Shown in pieces: positions 7,242-15,378 of a stretch of DNA of 16,956 nucleotides. Below the pieces are notes generated by a model that was not told the origin of the DNA, did not search any database, and saw only the letters and a program-made list of their open reading frames with translations. The stretch is taken from NCBI GenBank assembly GCA_945483525.1, contig CALYRV010000033.1:1-16956 (forward strand), in the 5' to 3' direction. How positions within the stretch are numbered: position 1 is the first letter of the stretch; each line of letters starts with the position of its first letter. The translations under genes were made by a program, and so were the position numbers. This DNA comes from an uncultured Verrucomicrobiota bacterium. Its GTDB lineage: Bacteria > Verrucomicrobiota > Kiritimatiellia > RFP12 > UBA1067.

Positions 7242-8389
7242 CCTTTGCCGAGGCGTTCACCAGTATATCGTCCGCGATGGATCGGACCCCACCACCACTC
7301 GTTGTCGAGATACCACTGCACGGTCCGCCGGATGCCGGTATCAAAGTTCTCGCGCGGCTTCCATCCGAGTTCGGTCATGAGCCTAGTCGGATCGATCGCG
7401 TAACGGAGATCATGCCCAGGACGGTCCTTTACATAGGTGATGAGAGATTCGTACTTCGTACCGTCGGCTCGGGGACGGAGTTCGTCCATGATCGCACAGA
7501 TCGTCTTCACGACTTCGAGATTGGTACGCTCGTTATGACCGCCGACGTTATACGTCTCGCCGTCACGCCCCTTCTCATTGACGAGCATCAGCGCCCGCGC
7601 GTGGTCCTCGACGAAAAGCCAGTCGCGAATATTTGCGCCTTTACCGTAGACAGGAAGAGGCTTGCCATCAAGGCAATTGAGAATCACGAGCGGGATCAGC
7701 TTTTCAGGGAAGTGATAAGGCCCATAATTGTTAGAGCAGTTGGTGATCCGGATCGGGATTCCGTAGGTGTCGTGCCAGGCGCGCACGAGATGATCCGAAG
7801 CCGCCTTGGAAGCCGAATACGGGGAATGCGGCGAATACGGAGTCTTCTCGGTGAAGAAACCGGTATCACCAAGCGTGCCGTAGACCTCGTCCGTCGAAAT
7901 ATGCTGGAATACAAAGCTACGCTTGGTGCAGGGTGCGGGGTGCGGGGTGCAGGGTGCAGAATCTGGGAGCGACTTCCAGTACTTGAGTGCCGACTGCAAC
8001 AGCGTCGCCGTGCCGGTGACATTGGTGCGGATGAACTCTCCCGGGCCGTCAATCGAACGATCGACATGGGATTCGGCAGCGAGGTGGAAGATGGTATCGG
8101 GCTTGAACACTTCAAAAGCCAAGTCCATCGCCCCCTGATTGCAGATGTCGGACTTAAGGAACGACAATCGGTCGGTGATCTGATGAACCGTATCGAATCC
8201 GTCCGCCGACGCCAACTTCTTGCACCAATCGTCATTCAACCCCGCCTCCCGGAGCGACTCCGGCACTCCGGCATAGGTAAGCTTGTCGATCACCAGAACC
8301 GTGCAACCGGTCTCCTTTATCAACAGCCTAACGAGCGCCGATCCGATGAAACCTGCTGCGCCGGTGACAATACAACGCTTAGCTCTCAT
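7238..8389 (-). CDS. rfbB: dTDP-glucose 4,6-dehydratase
   Basis: NAD-dependent dehydratase that makes dTDP-4-keto-6-deoxyglucose, the precursor of rhamnose and other deoxysugars. It has 383 aa, slightly long for the family (about 330-360). It shows the Rossmann motif GAAGFIG (10-16), [11 protein letters not shown] (about 103-113), the catalytic Thr166-Asp167-Glu168 in STDEVYG, Tyr191-xxx-Lys195 in YSASK, then [18 protein letters not shown] and [18 protein letters not shown]. Two insertions explain the extra length: about residues 50-75 after the TYAG loop, and residues 144-155 (Pro/Cys/Thr-rich), which are exactly the 35-bp repeat array. Neither touches the active site. The start ATG is 4 bp after the wzc stop. 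The rest of the rhamnose pathway (rfbA, rfbC, rfbD) is not in the window, so the final sugar is unknown. Confidence 0.95.
   Translation of the reverse strand: MRAKRCIVTGAAGFIGSALVRLLIKETGCTVLVIDKLTYAGVPESLREAGLNDDWCKKLASADGFDTVHQITDRLSFLKSDICNQGAMDLAFEVFKPDTIFHLAAESHVDRSIDGPGEFIRTNVTGTATLLQSALKYWKSLPDSAPCTPHPAPCTKRSFVFQHISTDEVYGTLGDTGFFTEKTPYSPHSPYSASKAASDHLVRAWHDTYGIPIRITNCSNNYGPYHFPEKLIPLVILNCLDGKPLPVYGKGANIRDWLFVEDHARALMLVNEKGRDGETYNVGGHNERTNLEVVKTICAIMDELRPRADGTKYESLITYVKDRPGHDLRYAIDPTRLMTELGWKPRENFDTGIRRTVQWYLDNEWWWGPIHRGRYTGERLGKG
7925..7959. repeat. Five perfect GGTGCRG heptamers inside rfbB
   Basis: Exactly 35 bp, with unit GGTGCAG or GGTGCGG five times on the + strand, read in frame by rfbB as Pro/Cys/Thr-rich residues 144-155. 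This heptamer contains no stop codon in any of the six frames, so it can sit in a gene in any orientation. It is the same unit family as the right half of the array pair in the dehydrogenase gene (15781-15815). Confidence 0.95.
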
Positions 8390-8393
8390 TCTT

Positions 8394-10799
8394 TCACTCG
8401 TCCTTGGAGGGTTCAGAATCGGACTCGGCCGTTACATCAGGCTTCTTGGCATCGTCTTTTCTAGGTTCATAGCCGTAACCATACCCGGCGTAACCGCCAT
8501 ATCCGCCATAGCCACCGCCATAACCATACTTCCCATAATTGCCATAATGATGGTGAGAAGACGGACTGAACGCCGCGGAGCTTGACACCTCCACGTCATT
8601 AACAATTACGCCGAGAATATTGGCACCAGCCTCGACAAGGCAACGGGAACAATACTGGATCGGTTTGAAATGAGTTCGATCGGGGCAGCACATGATCATT
8701 GCGGAATCGACCATCACGGCAAGCGAAACCACGTCACCGACAAGTCCGTACGGCGGCGAATCGACGATTATCCGGTCATAATTGGCCCGAGCCCAATCGA
8801 AGAACTCGCCGACTATCGAAGATCCGAGAATCGTCGCGGGATCAACTCCTTCCGGCGGGAGCGATGCGAGGACATCAAGTCCACTAACGGTGCTGTGCTG
8901 AACGCTCTTGGAGAAATCTGGTCGAACACCTTCTCCAGCCGCCTGCAATACGTGCGAGAAACTCGTCTCTTTCGTAAGTTCTAGCCCCCAGATGCGAGCC
9001 TGCCGAGGACGACGGAGGTCAAAGTCGACAAGTAGCGTCTTTCTTCCCGCCTGGGCATAGGAGATCGAGATAGAGCTGGAAGTGATTGACTTACCTTCTC
9101 CAGGCTGAGTGGAAATGACCAGCATACATTTCGAAAGCGCGTTGTACCGCGGGGAATCCAGCAGGTTGCGAAGACCTGCGACCGCTTCAGCAAACTGCGA
9201 ATATTTCTCTTCAACCGGGAATTTCGCGACTTCTTCACGCTTCTTCCGACGCACGTGGGGAAGAACCGCCAGAACCTTGAGCGCAAGCCGACCTTCAATA
9301 TCAGCTAGGTTGACAACCGTATCCTCGAGATTGTCGAGAATAAGCACGAACAGGATTCCAAGGACAAGCGACATCACGACACCAGCACCGAAGATGATAA
9401 GCGGATTTGGAAGCACCGGCTTCTCCGGAACATTGGCAGCACGCCCGACGCGAACGATCTCATTATTGCTTTCAGCGGCGATACGGGCGGTATTCTCGTC
9501 GAGGGTAAGCCCCTTAAGCACGTCGTTCGCTATCATCGCGTCGTTCTCGAGCTGCATCAGACTGGACTCGGCAAGAATAATGCGCTGGTCAAGGGATGTT
9601 AGCTCGTTACGAAAATCCTCCTGGCGGCGACGGAGAGTGCCGAGCTGGTTGCGGACGACTCCGAGCTGAGCGCGACCGGCTGCAAGCGCACGAACCGAGG
9701 AAGCGATAAACCGCTGGCGGCAGATTTCTGCAAGCTTCTTCTTCGACTGCACTTCGGGGTGATTCTCGGTAAAGTTAAGCAACAACCCCTGATAGGCACC
9801 GTTCGCCTCCTGAAAGGCATTGTAATCGCTGGATATCTCTTGCGCGCGCGGAACATTGGCATTAAGGGTTCCGAACTGTTCTGGATCCTTCTGCACCACC
9901 TCTAGCAGTTTCTCGTATTCGACCAACTGCGTCTCCTGGGTCTCGAGCGCAAGAATATCCGCCGTCGTCTTCTTCAAGCTCTCCGCACAGGTCTCACGCG
10001 TGGAACGGAGATTGTCAACCTTATTCGCGGTCCGGAAATCAAGCAACTCCTTACGAAGCTTCTCGACATCGCGGCGCTTCTTCTCAACGTTGGCGTGAAT
10101 CTGCTGCACCGCCTTGTCGCAGCGCAGCTTGTTCTCCTCATCGGTGAATACCTCGATCGCCTCGGCGTACGCATTCGCGAGCGCAGCCGCAATCTGCGGA
10201 TCTCCGGAGCGAACCGCGATCGAAATAATGCGAGAATTACGCTGAAGCTCAATTTTGGAGTTCGCCAACGTGCGAATAAGCTCTTCGTCGGAAGTCGTAG
10301 AAGCCGGACGATTGGCGCGATACTGCTGAACGATCTTGGTGACGATCTTGTCCGACCGCCAGTCGGAGATGCGTGTATTAAATACCTCCGCGTAATTGTT
10401 GCCGAAATCAGGCATCGCATCACTAAGCGGGCTGTGCCCGCCACCGGTAGCGCGACGCATATCCATCGTGAATTCACTCGTTGCCTCGTAAACCGTGGGC
10501 GAGATACGATAAACCGCAAACGCAATAACAAGCCCGACCAACAGGAAAACGAAAATCGAAAGCCAACGCTGGGAAATAACCCTGACAATACGGGCCGCAG
10601 TAAGCGTGCCGATCATTGATCCTTCATCTTGGCCCGGCCGAGAGCTTCCGTAGTAATATGGCGTAGCACCGTACTGGCCGCCCCCGGATCCGCCGTAATA
10701 GGCGGGACGAGCACCATACGCCATATTCGACACTCCGCCATAATAAGCCGGTTGAGACGTCTTGTTCGAACTGTAGTAAAGGGGTTTATCCGACATCAT
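8394..10799 (-). CDS. wzc: Wzc-type polysaccharide co-polymerase / bacterial tyrosine kinase
   Basis: Inner-membrane protein that controls polysaccharide chain length and export through cycles of tyrosine phosphorylation. It has 801 aa, slightly longer than typical Wzc (about 720). Order: Tyr/Gly-rich cytoplasmic N-terminus (1-60), TM1 (about 79-98), Wzz-like periplasmic domain with long coiled coils (about 220-460), proline motif [12 protein letters not shown]2 (about 466-488), then the kinase with Walker A (564-571, QPGEGKS), Walker A' (589-594, VDFD) and Walker B (IIVD, 677-680). The tail has ten tyrosines (752-777), the known autophosphorylation type of cluster, then an acidic end. The N-terminus adds eleven tyrosines, including PAYYGG twice, which is unusual. 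Two adjacent ATGs exist. GGAGG lies 6 bp before the second (10796), so the protein may begin one residue later. It overlaps the stop of the upstream membrane gene. Confidence 0.95.
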   Translation of the reverse strand: MMSDKPLYYSSNKTSQPAYYGGVSNMAYGARPAYYGGSGGGQYGATPYYYGSSRPGQDEGSMIGTLTAARIVRVISQRWLSIFVFLLVGLVIAFAVYRISPTVYEATSEFTMDMRRATGGGHSPLSDAMPDFGNNYAEVFNTRISDWRSDKIVTKIVQQYRANRPASTTSDEELIRTLANSKIELQRNSRIISIAVRSGDPQIAAALANAYAEAIEVFTDEENKLRCDKAVQQIHANVEKKRRDVEKLRKELLDFRTANKVDNLRSTRETCAESLKKTTADILALETQETQLVEYEKLLEVVQKDPEQFGTLNANVPRAQEISSDYNAFQEANGAYQGLLLNFTENHPEVQSKKKLAEICRQRFIASSVRALAAGRAQLGVVRNQLGTLRRRQEDFRNELTSLDQRIILAESSLMQLENDAMIANDVLKGLTLDENTARIAAESNNEIVRVGRAANVPEKPVLPNPLIIFGAGVVMSLVLGILFVLILDNLEDTVVNLADIEGRLALKVLAVLPHVRRKKREEVAKFPVEEKYSQFAEAVAGLRNLLDSPRYNALSKCMLVISTQPGEGKSITSSSISISYAQAGRKTLLVDFDLRRPRQARIWGLELTKETSFSHVLQAAGEGVRPDFSKSVQHSTVSGLDVLASLPPEGVDPATILGSSIVGEFFDWARANYDRIIVDSPPYGLVGDVVSLAVMVDSAMIMCCPDRTHFKPIQYCSRCLVEAGANILGVIVNDVEVSSSAAFSPSSHHHYGNYGKYGYGGGYGGYGGYAGYGYGYEPRKDDAKKPDVTAESDSEPSKDE

Positions 10800-12082
10800 A
10801 TACCTCCGTTGACCGACAAAGCCGCAAGCGATGCGAACGCGACGAAAGCATCCGCCTGCAACGTCGAACCATCAAATACCATGCCTACCGCGACCGCCGC
10901 CAGAGCCAGCGGGAATAGCAGCAGCGGCGCGGTGAAGAACTCTCTTCCCCGCCGACGTGCGCGACAGAGCCATGCGAAGCCGATGGTGCCGACCGAAACC
11001 GCAACCGCCAACACCCCGATCATGCCTCGTTCGACTAGCAACGCCCGCCAACCGTTAGCATAGAAATCCGGGATCGCTCCTATCACAGCCCAGTCCTCCG
11101 GGCTTGCGCCAAGCTTTGCCGCAAGCGGAAATCCTCCGAGACCAACTCCAACCCAGGGAGCAGACTCCCATGCTTCTGTGGCCAGACGCGTCATCGTACC
11201 ATCAGCAGCCGTAGACCAATTCGGAATCAAGGCCATCCAATCACCGACTCGCCACTTATAAAGCATGGCCGCAATGAAACCTGAAACCGAAATCAGCACG
11301 ATCGCGCGCACCGCTCCCTGGAACCGCAGACCGGGGAAGGCGAAAACGACAAACAACAAGGTCATCAACACCAGTGCAGACACGAATATGAAAGCCAACG
11401 CGGGCCGACCAGAAAACAGCAATGCCGCCAGGCAACCGGCTAGCATAATGGACGCAATCAACTCCTTCGGGCGGCTGCAGGTACGTTCGGCGGAGAACAG
11501 CACGCTTGCGGCAACCAGAGACCACAATCCGTATGCCGCCGCTCGCTCTCCAGATATTCCGACACCAGAAGCATGCGCAAAAACCGCGTCCACGGTAACG
11601 ATGGTGACTGCAAACAGCGCGAAGCATACAGATTGCCTTGCGTCGAGAGCATATGCCACAGCCGGATAAATTACTAGAACGATCACCGCTGAAGCAAAAT
11701 GAAGTCCGCCCGCACCCGTAACACCGCCTGGCAATCGCGGCAGCGTCGGCGTAATCAGCCGCCACACCGACTGTTCGAGGTCATACTCCAAAGCGACCCC
11801 CCCGTTCAATGCAACCAATGCCGCATAACCGATCAACAGCAATGCAACCCAGAAAAACGGATCGCCAAGAGCATCCTCAAAGAAACGACGACGCGCTTCG
11901 GACGAACGCTCTTCCTCTCCCTTTGCCGGAGCCATAAACGCCCATACCGCCGCAACCAAAGAAATCCAAAGCAACGCAGCCAACACCGCGCCGGCACCGA
12001 AGTATTTACATAGCACGAGCGGCGCCACCGCCCCGAGGGCCAAGTGCGCCGCTGTAGCTCTATTGGAAAGGAACGCCAACAC
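10796..12082 (-). CDS. O-antigen ligase / polymerase-like multi-pass membrane protein
   Basis: A very hydrophobic 428-aa protein with about ten predicted membrane helices and one larger soluble loop near residues 280-350. The stretch APWVGVGLGGFPLAAK followed by NGWRALLVERGMIGVLAV resembles the large periplasmic loop and following helix of the WaaL/Wzy_C superfamily. It could therefore polymerise the repeat unit or ligate the polymer to a carrier. Sequence cannot separate these two roles, but its position directly before wzc favours a Wzy-like polymerase. The usual loop His is not evident, so the call is by topology and context. The start is GTG at 12082, 1 bp after the preceding gene's stop, with GAGG next to it. 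The next in-frame ATG is near residue 50 and would remove the first helices. It ends overlapping wzc by 4 bp. Confidence 0.72.
   Translation of the reverse strand: MLAFLSNRATAAHLALGAVAPLVLCKYFGAGAVLAALLWISLVAAVWAFMAPAKGEEERSSEARRRFFEDALGDPFFWVALLLIGYAALVALNGGVALEYDLEQSVWRLITPTLPRLPGGVTGAGGLHFASAVIVLVIYPAVAYALDARQSVCFALFAVTIVTVDAVFAHASGVGISGERAAAYGLWSLVAASVLFSAERTCSRPKELIASIMLAGCLAALLFSGRPALAFIFVSALVLMTLLFVVFAFPGLRFQGAVRAIVLISVSGFIAAMLYKWRVGDWMALIPNWSTAADGTMTRLATEAWESAPWVGVGLGGFPLAAKLGASPEDWAVIGAIPDFYANGWRALLVERGMIGVLAVAVSVGTIGFAWLCRARRRGREFFTAPLLLFPLALAAVAVGMVFDGSTLQADAFVAFASLAALSVNGGI
10803..10807 (-). promoter_or_regulatory. Strong Shine-Dalgarno site for wzc
   Basis: GGAGG on the minus strand lies inside the last codons of the upstream membrane gene, 3 bp before the ATG at 10799 and 6 bp before the ATG at 10796. 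The spacing favours the second ATG. It is the clearest ribosome site in the window, where several other genes have none. Confidence 0.75.
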
Positions 12083-12083
12083 C

Positions 12084-13304
12084 TCAATACGTGAACTTCA
12101 CTCCGAGCGTAGCGCGCCAACGGTCGTAGTCATAACGATTGCCCACCACACCTTCATTCATTTCATCCTGGAACTCGCCGCGAGCGAACACCGTAATAAG
12201 ACGATTGACTATATAGTTGACACTGAGACGTGCGGTCAGCAAGTTGATATCCCAATCGGACCCATTGCGATAGGTATATACATGGGTATCGTGGCGATAA
12301 GCGACATCGAACGTGGCATTAAGCTTATTACGGACCAACGCTTTAGCAATACCCCAGCTGATGGAATCGCAACGGACCGCCGAGCCGGCCTCACGCTCCG
12401 ACGGATGATAGTAACTGGAAGCAAGGAGCGAGGTCATGAGAGTGTCGGTGATCTTCCACTTGATGCTAGCCTCGTAAGTAAATCCTGCTGAATCGTCTGC
12501 ACCAGCGTAGTGGAAAGTAGACACACCGCCGGAAACCCGATAAGTCAGCTTCTCAGACAGATCCCCGGTCGCGCCGGCATGCGCCGTCCACCCGTCAGAG
12601 GCGTTCTTAAGACTAAGGCCATGGGGGGAATCCTGAGTAAAGCGCTGATATCCACCAGCCAGGAAGACATCCGCCCATTTACAAGCGCGAACACCGACTT
12701 CAGCGCCAGCAGACCAACGCTCCCAGCCGTAAAGCGGACCATACGCTTTGGGATCATTCTCGTAATCAATCCAGTAAAATCCGGCGTTGACCGCAGAATA
12801 CAAGGTTTCATTGAAACGGCGCTGTAAGACGATGCCCGCATCAAACTGCTGACGATCGCGCCAGAGACCCTTGCCATCGCTATGCGCAAAATCATCATTC
12901 TGATTGACCTTCATATACCGCTCGTTGATTGACAACGCCCAACCCTTACCACGATTGACGATATCCGACCAGAAGAAACCGAGCTGCTCACCGTAACTGT
13001 GGTTATTCAACGACGAAGCCTCGCCCGACGAGAACGCATGATACATGTAGTAAGCGTTTCCGTTGAGCTTCCAGTTCTCGCCATCGTAGGTAAGACCGAC
13101 ACCAGGGTTCGCCGTCCAGTACGACGAGTTCATCGCACCCTTCTTACCACAATCGGGATTCGAGTCGAAGGTATAGGAAAACGAAACATACGGACGCAGC
13201 GTAAGCCGGTTGAACTTGATGCCCGACGGACGAGCAAGAAAACCATCCTCAGCAAGGACCGTTCCGGCGATAAGCAATGCAAGAACGTGGAGAATCTTCT
13301 TCAT
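12084..13304 (-). CDS. Outer-membrane beta-barrel protein of the polysaccharide operon
   Basis: A 406-aa secreted protein. The signal peptide MKKILHVLALLIAGTVLA is cleaved before EDG. The rest alternates aromatic and polar residues in a long series of amphipathic strands (LTLRPYVSFSYTF, KLNGNAYYMYHAF, WSAGAEVGVRA, LTYRVSGGVSTF, INLLTARLSVNYI) and ends RATLGVKFTY. The terminal aromatic is the usual signal for barrel insertion by BamA. This resembles the putative beta-barrel porin (BBP2-like) group found in exopolysaccharide loci. I infer it forms the outer-membrane pore for the polymer together with the short OPX protein upstream. The ATG at 13304 is preferred over the longer 13349 start because it gives a clean signal peptide and has AAGGA about 9 bp upstream. 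It lies 23 bp after the secreted hypothetical gene. Confidence 0.82.
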   Translation of the reverse strand: MKKILHVLALLIAGTVLAEDGFLARPSGIKFNRLTLRPYVSFSYTFDSNPDCGKKGAMNSSYWTANPGVGLTYDGENWKLNGNAYYMYHAFSSGEASSLNNHSYGEQLGFFWSDIVNRGKGWALSINERYMKVNQNDDFAHSDGKGLWRDRQQFDAGIVLQRRFNETLYSAVNAGFYWIDYENDPKAYGPLYGWERWSAGAEVGVRACKWADVFLAGGYQRFTQDSPHGLSLKNASDGWTAHAGATGDLSEKLTYRVSGGVSTFHYAGADDSAGFTYEASIKWKITDTLMTSLLASSYYHPSEREAGSAVRCDSISWGIAKALVRNKLNATFDVAYRHDTHVYTYRNGSDWDINLLTARLSVNYIVNRLITVFARGEFQDEMNEGVVGNRYDYDRWRATLGVKFTY

Positions 13305-13327
13305 TTTTCTGAGTCCTTCCTTAGAAA

Positions 13328-14221
13328 TCAACGCCCGAAATTCTGCCAATTATACCCACGAGGGATATCTGGATTCCATGGCACCTGTTCAGTCGAACGA
13401 GGAAGAGTGTAAATACCACCGTCAACCGTCTGATTCTGCGACAAGTCGCCAAAGCCGTCATCAGCCGCAGCAAGCGGATCAGAAGCTCCGGCGATAACCG
13501 CAGAGAGCAACACGAAATGACGCTGAGGACCGGCAATATTGAGCGCGAGCTTGATGTCAGGAGCTTTTTCGACATCAGTGCCGGAGAGCATCGGATCGTA
13601 ATTAGCAGGATTGGACAACGCAGCTGGCAGCCACTCGTTCTTCGCCGTCGCCGCGTTGTCGCCGAGAGTATCGGCAAGTTCGTTCGCAAGCGATGCTGGC
13701 GAACCGTTGGAAGCGCGAACCAACGTCAGAACGGCGAACGCACCGCGGACTCCAGCATCTTCGGAACCCGCGAGACGAGAGTTGACGTCTTTCATGACCT
13801 TCTTGGAGATCTTCACGAACTGATCATCGGTAAAAGTCTGCTTCGGATCAGCCGCACGATTAAGAACATCCTTTGCAAACGTTTCGTTGATGAGCGCCAG
13901 CGACTCAACCGGAGCGGTGGCGAACACCTCTGCAATCAGCGCACTGGCATTGCCCTTGGCCGCATTCTTGACCGCGGCGCGATTGACATTGTTGGCCTTG
14001 GCGGCCTTTTCCTCGGCGCTGCCCGGCATCTTCGCGATCGCCCCGTTGACTTCAGCAACGAAGGACTTCTGATCTTCGGCCGACAACTGCTTCATCACGG
14101 CAGCCATCTCCGAAGGATCATCAATCACCGCACCGATCTTGCCCTTAGCCTCAGCCAGCGACATCGCCTGCACAGAAGCGATAACCATCGTCAACGCCGT
14201 CGCAAGTACCAGTTTTTTCAT
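13328..14221 (-). CDS. Secreted protein of unknown function in the export operon
   Basis: I do not recognise this 297-aa protein. It begins with a clear signal peptide (MKKLVLATALTMVIASVQA, probable cut after residue 19). The mature part is Ala/Lys/Asp-rich and probably helical up to about residue 245, with segments such as DDPSEMAAVMKQLSAEDQKSFVAEVNG and PVESLALINETFAKDVLNRAADP that look like short helical repeats. The last 50 residues are Gly/Pro-rich and end NWQNFGR. There is no membrane segment, lipobox or cysteine-rich motif, so a soluble periplasmic or exported location is likely. GGAGA lies about 8 bp before the ATG. It sits between the OPX gene and the beta-barrel gene, so a role in polymer export or as a periplasmic adaptor is possible, but this is context only. 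Confidence 0.85.
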   Translation of the reverse strand: MKKLVLATALTMVIASVQAMSLAEAKGKIGAVIDDPSEMAAVMKQLSAEDQKSFVAEVNGAIAKMPGSAEEKAAKANNVNRAAVKNAAKGNASALIAEVFATAPVESLALINETFAKDVLNRAADPKQTFTDDQFVKISKKVMKDVNSRLAGSEDAGVRGAFAVLTLVRASNGSPASLANELADTLGDNAATAKNEWLPAALSNPANYDPMLSGTDVEKAPDIKLALNIAGPQRHFVLLSAVIAGASDPLAAADDGFGDLSQNQTVDGGIYTLPRSTEQVPWNPDIPRGYNWQNFGR

Positions 14222-14248
14222 TTCAACTTTCTCCGTAATTATCGTAAA

Positions 14249-14929
14249 TCACAAAAACGACTCGGGGACGTATACGACATCACCAGCCCTAAGCACCATA
14301 TCCAGGTCCGCACGGCCTCCCTGACCGATGTCCCGGAGATCAATCTTCGTACGCGAACGACGCCCCTCCTTGTCACAGCGAGTCACGACAATCGCCGTCT
14401 TGTCCGCGTAAGGCTTGAGATTGCCCGCAAGCTGTAACACCTTGGTCACCGTAAGATCCATCGTCGAAGGCATGTTCACAGGCCCGGGAATCATCACCTC
14501 TCCCATCACCATAACCGTGCCCCACGGACTCACCCCACGACCATCGTATTCGCCGAAAGTCACCGAAACGAGCGGCTGACGATAATAAACCGAATACTCC
14601 TTTATCAGTTTTTGCTTGAGATCGTCGAGCGACAACCCGTCACAGTGCACAGGATTCTGCAACAGGTGCGGAAGCGTAACATCACCGTTCTGATCCACTA
14701 TCAGTTTCATCTGCACAGGCTGGATGGCTCCAGAACTGACGACGACATTAAGGGACACGCCGGGACCGATACGCGGACCATCCCAGTATTTCGCCATCGC
14801 CGCCACATCCACCGGCTCCTCTTTCGTGAAAAGGTGAGTCACCGTGTAGCAACCACACGTGCTCGCGCACGCACACGCGAGAATCAACCACTGAAGACAG
14901 CAGCCAACCACTGAAGACATTTTTGCCAT
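14249..14929 (-). CDS. Wza/OPX-like polysaccharide export protein, short form
   Basis: A 226-aa polysaccharide export protein. An N-terminal hydrophobic stretch rich in Cys (WLILACACASTCGC, about 14-27) looks like a lipoprotein signal with several lipobox-like choices. The export domain follows at about 52-127 (GPRIGPGVSLNVVV, VDQNGDVTLPHL, YSVYYRQPLVSVTF), then one SLBB-like domain at about 138-225 (VMGEVMIPGPV, LRAGDVVYVPES). The protein ends right there, so the C-terminal amphipathic helix that spans the outer membrane in E. coli Wza (about 379 aa) is absent. Short OPX proteins of this kind are known to work with a separate outer-membrane barrel, and one is encoded two genes later. It is the first gene after the operon promoter. 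The ATG at 14929 leaves only a 4-nt leader. A second ATG at 14920 is also possible, and neither has a Shine-Dalgarno sequence. Confidence 0.88.
   Translation of the reverse strand: MAKMSSVVGCCLQWLILACACASTCGCYTVTHLFTKEEPVDVAAMAKYWDGPRIGPGVSLNVVVSSGAIQPVQMKLIVDQNGDVTLPHLLQNPVHCDGLSLDDLKQKLIKEYSVYYRQPLVSVTFGEYDGRGVSPWGTVMVMGEVMIPGPVNMPSTMDLTVTKVLQLAGNLKPYADKTAIVVTRCDKEGRRSRTKIDLRDIGQGGRADLDMVLRAGDVVYVPESFL
14884..14919. repeat. 20-bp tandem duplication in the OPX signal peptide
   Basis: The 16-bp core TCAACCACTGAAGACA / CCAACCACTGAAGACA occurs twice with a 20-bp period on the + strand. Because 20 is not a multiple of three, the two copies are read in different frames (SSVVG in one, CLQWL in the other). 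It sits in the first codons of the export gene. Confidence 0.8.
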
Positions 14930-14939
14930 TTATGCTTAT

Positions 14940-14969
14940 ATTATACCCAAAACAGGCATCATTTGTCAA
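14940..14969 (-). promoter_or_regulatory. Consensus sigma70-type promoter of the polysaccharide operon
   Basis: On the minus strand, TTGACA (14964-14969), an 18-bp spacer and TATAAT (14940-14945) are both full consensus hexamers. The -35 overlaps the last codons and stop of tsaE. The predicted start is an A near 14933, only 4 nt before the ATG at 14929, so the mRNA would be nearly leaderless. The -10 surroundings (TTTTGGG before, AT after) closely match the other promoter at 6316-6321. Confidence 0.88.
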
Positions 14970-15378
14970 TACAGATGCGACGACATTCATCACCCTCAAG
15001 GTGACGAATCTCCACCCTCCTGGCCGAGGAAGGAATCAGGTTTCCAGCCCGCTCCGGCCACTCGACGACCAAAATCGCGCCCTCGGCAAGATAATCCTCC
15101 CAACCGATTGCGACCACATCGTCCTCGCCATGCAACCGATACAGATCCATATGAACCAGAAGAACCGACCCACGGTGTTCCTGCACAATACAGAAAGTCG
15201 GCGAATTCACTCGACCAGGCACACCCAACGCCGCCGCAAGACCCTGGGTGAACGTGGTCTTGCCGGCACCGAGATCTCCTTCGAGACACACCACGTCCCC
15301 TGCTCTGAGGCCCTTGGCGAACTCCCGAGCCACGGCCCAGGTCTCTTCAACGGAATGAACCTCAAATGAGCGACTCAT
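14959..15378 (-). CDS. tsaE: tRNA threonylcarbamoyladenosine biosynthesis ATPase
   Basis: Small P-loop ATPase that works with TsaB and TsaD to make the t6A modification at position 37 of ANN-decoding tRNAs. It has 139 aa, slightly short of the usual 150. The Walker A motif is GDLGAGKTT (34-42). Family marks are SPTF (59-62), HMDLYRL (about 76-82) and the EWPER motif (106-110). The ATG at 15378 overlaps the 3' end of the dehydrogenase gene by 17 bp, so the two are probably translated together. The last codons (ATT GAC AAA TGA) contain the -35 hexamer of the polysaccharide promoter, so the end of this gene doubles as regulatory DNA. tsaB and tsaD are not present in the window. Identification is secure. 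Confidence 0.95.
   Translation of the reverse strand: MSRSFEVHSVEETWAVAREFAKGLRAGDVVCLEGDLGAGKTTFTQGLAAALGVPGRVNSPTFCIVQEHRGSVLLVHMDLYRLHGEDDVVAIGWEDYLAEGAILVVEWPERAGNLIPSSARRVEIRHLEGDECRRICIDK

Noticed and set aside
8465..8550. Tandem DNA repeat at the end of wzc
   Set aside because: The regularity follows from Gly-Tyr-rich codons of the known tyrosine tail. Unit length is irregular and it does not resemble the dispersed heptamers.
12084..13349. Longer beta-barrel start at 13349 adding 15 residues
   Set aside because: The extension (AEFRALISKEGLRK) would bury the signal peptide and overlaps the end of the upstream gene. The ATG at 13304 has a ribosome site and a clean signal sequence.
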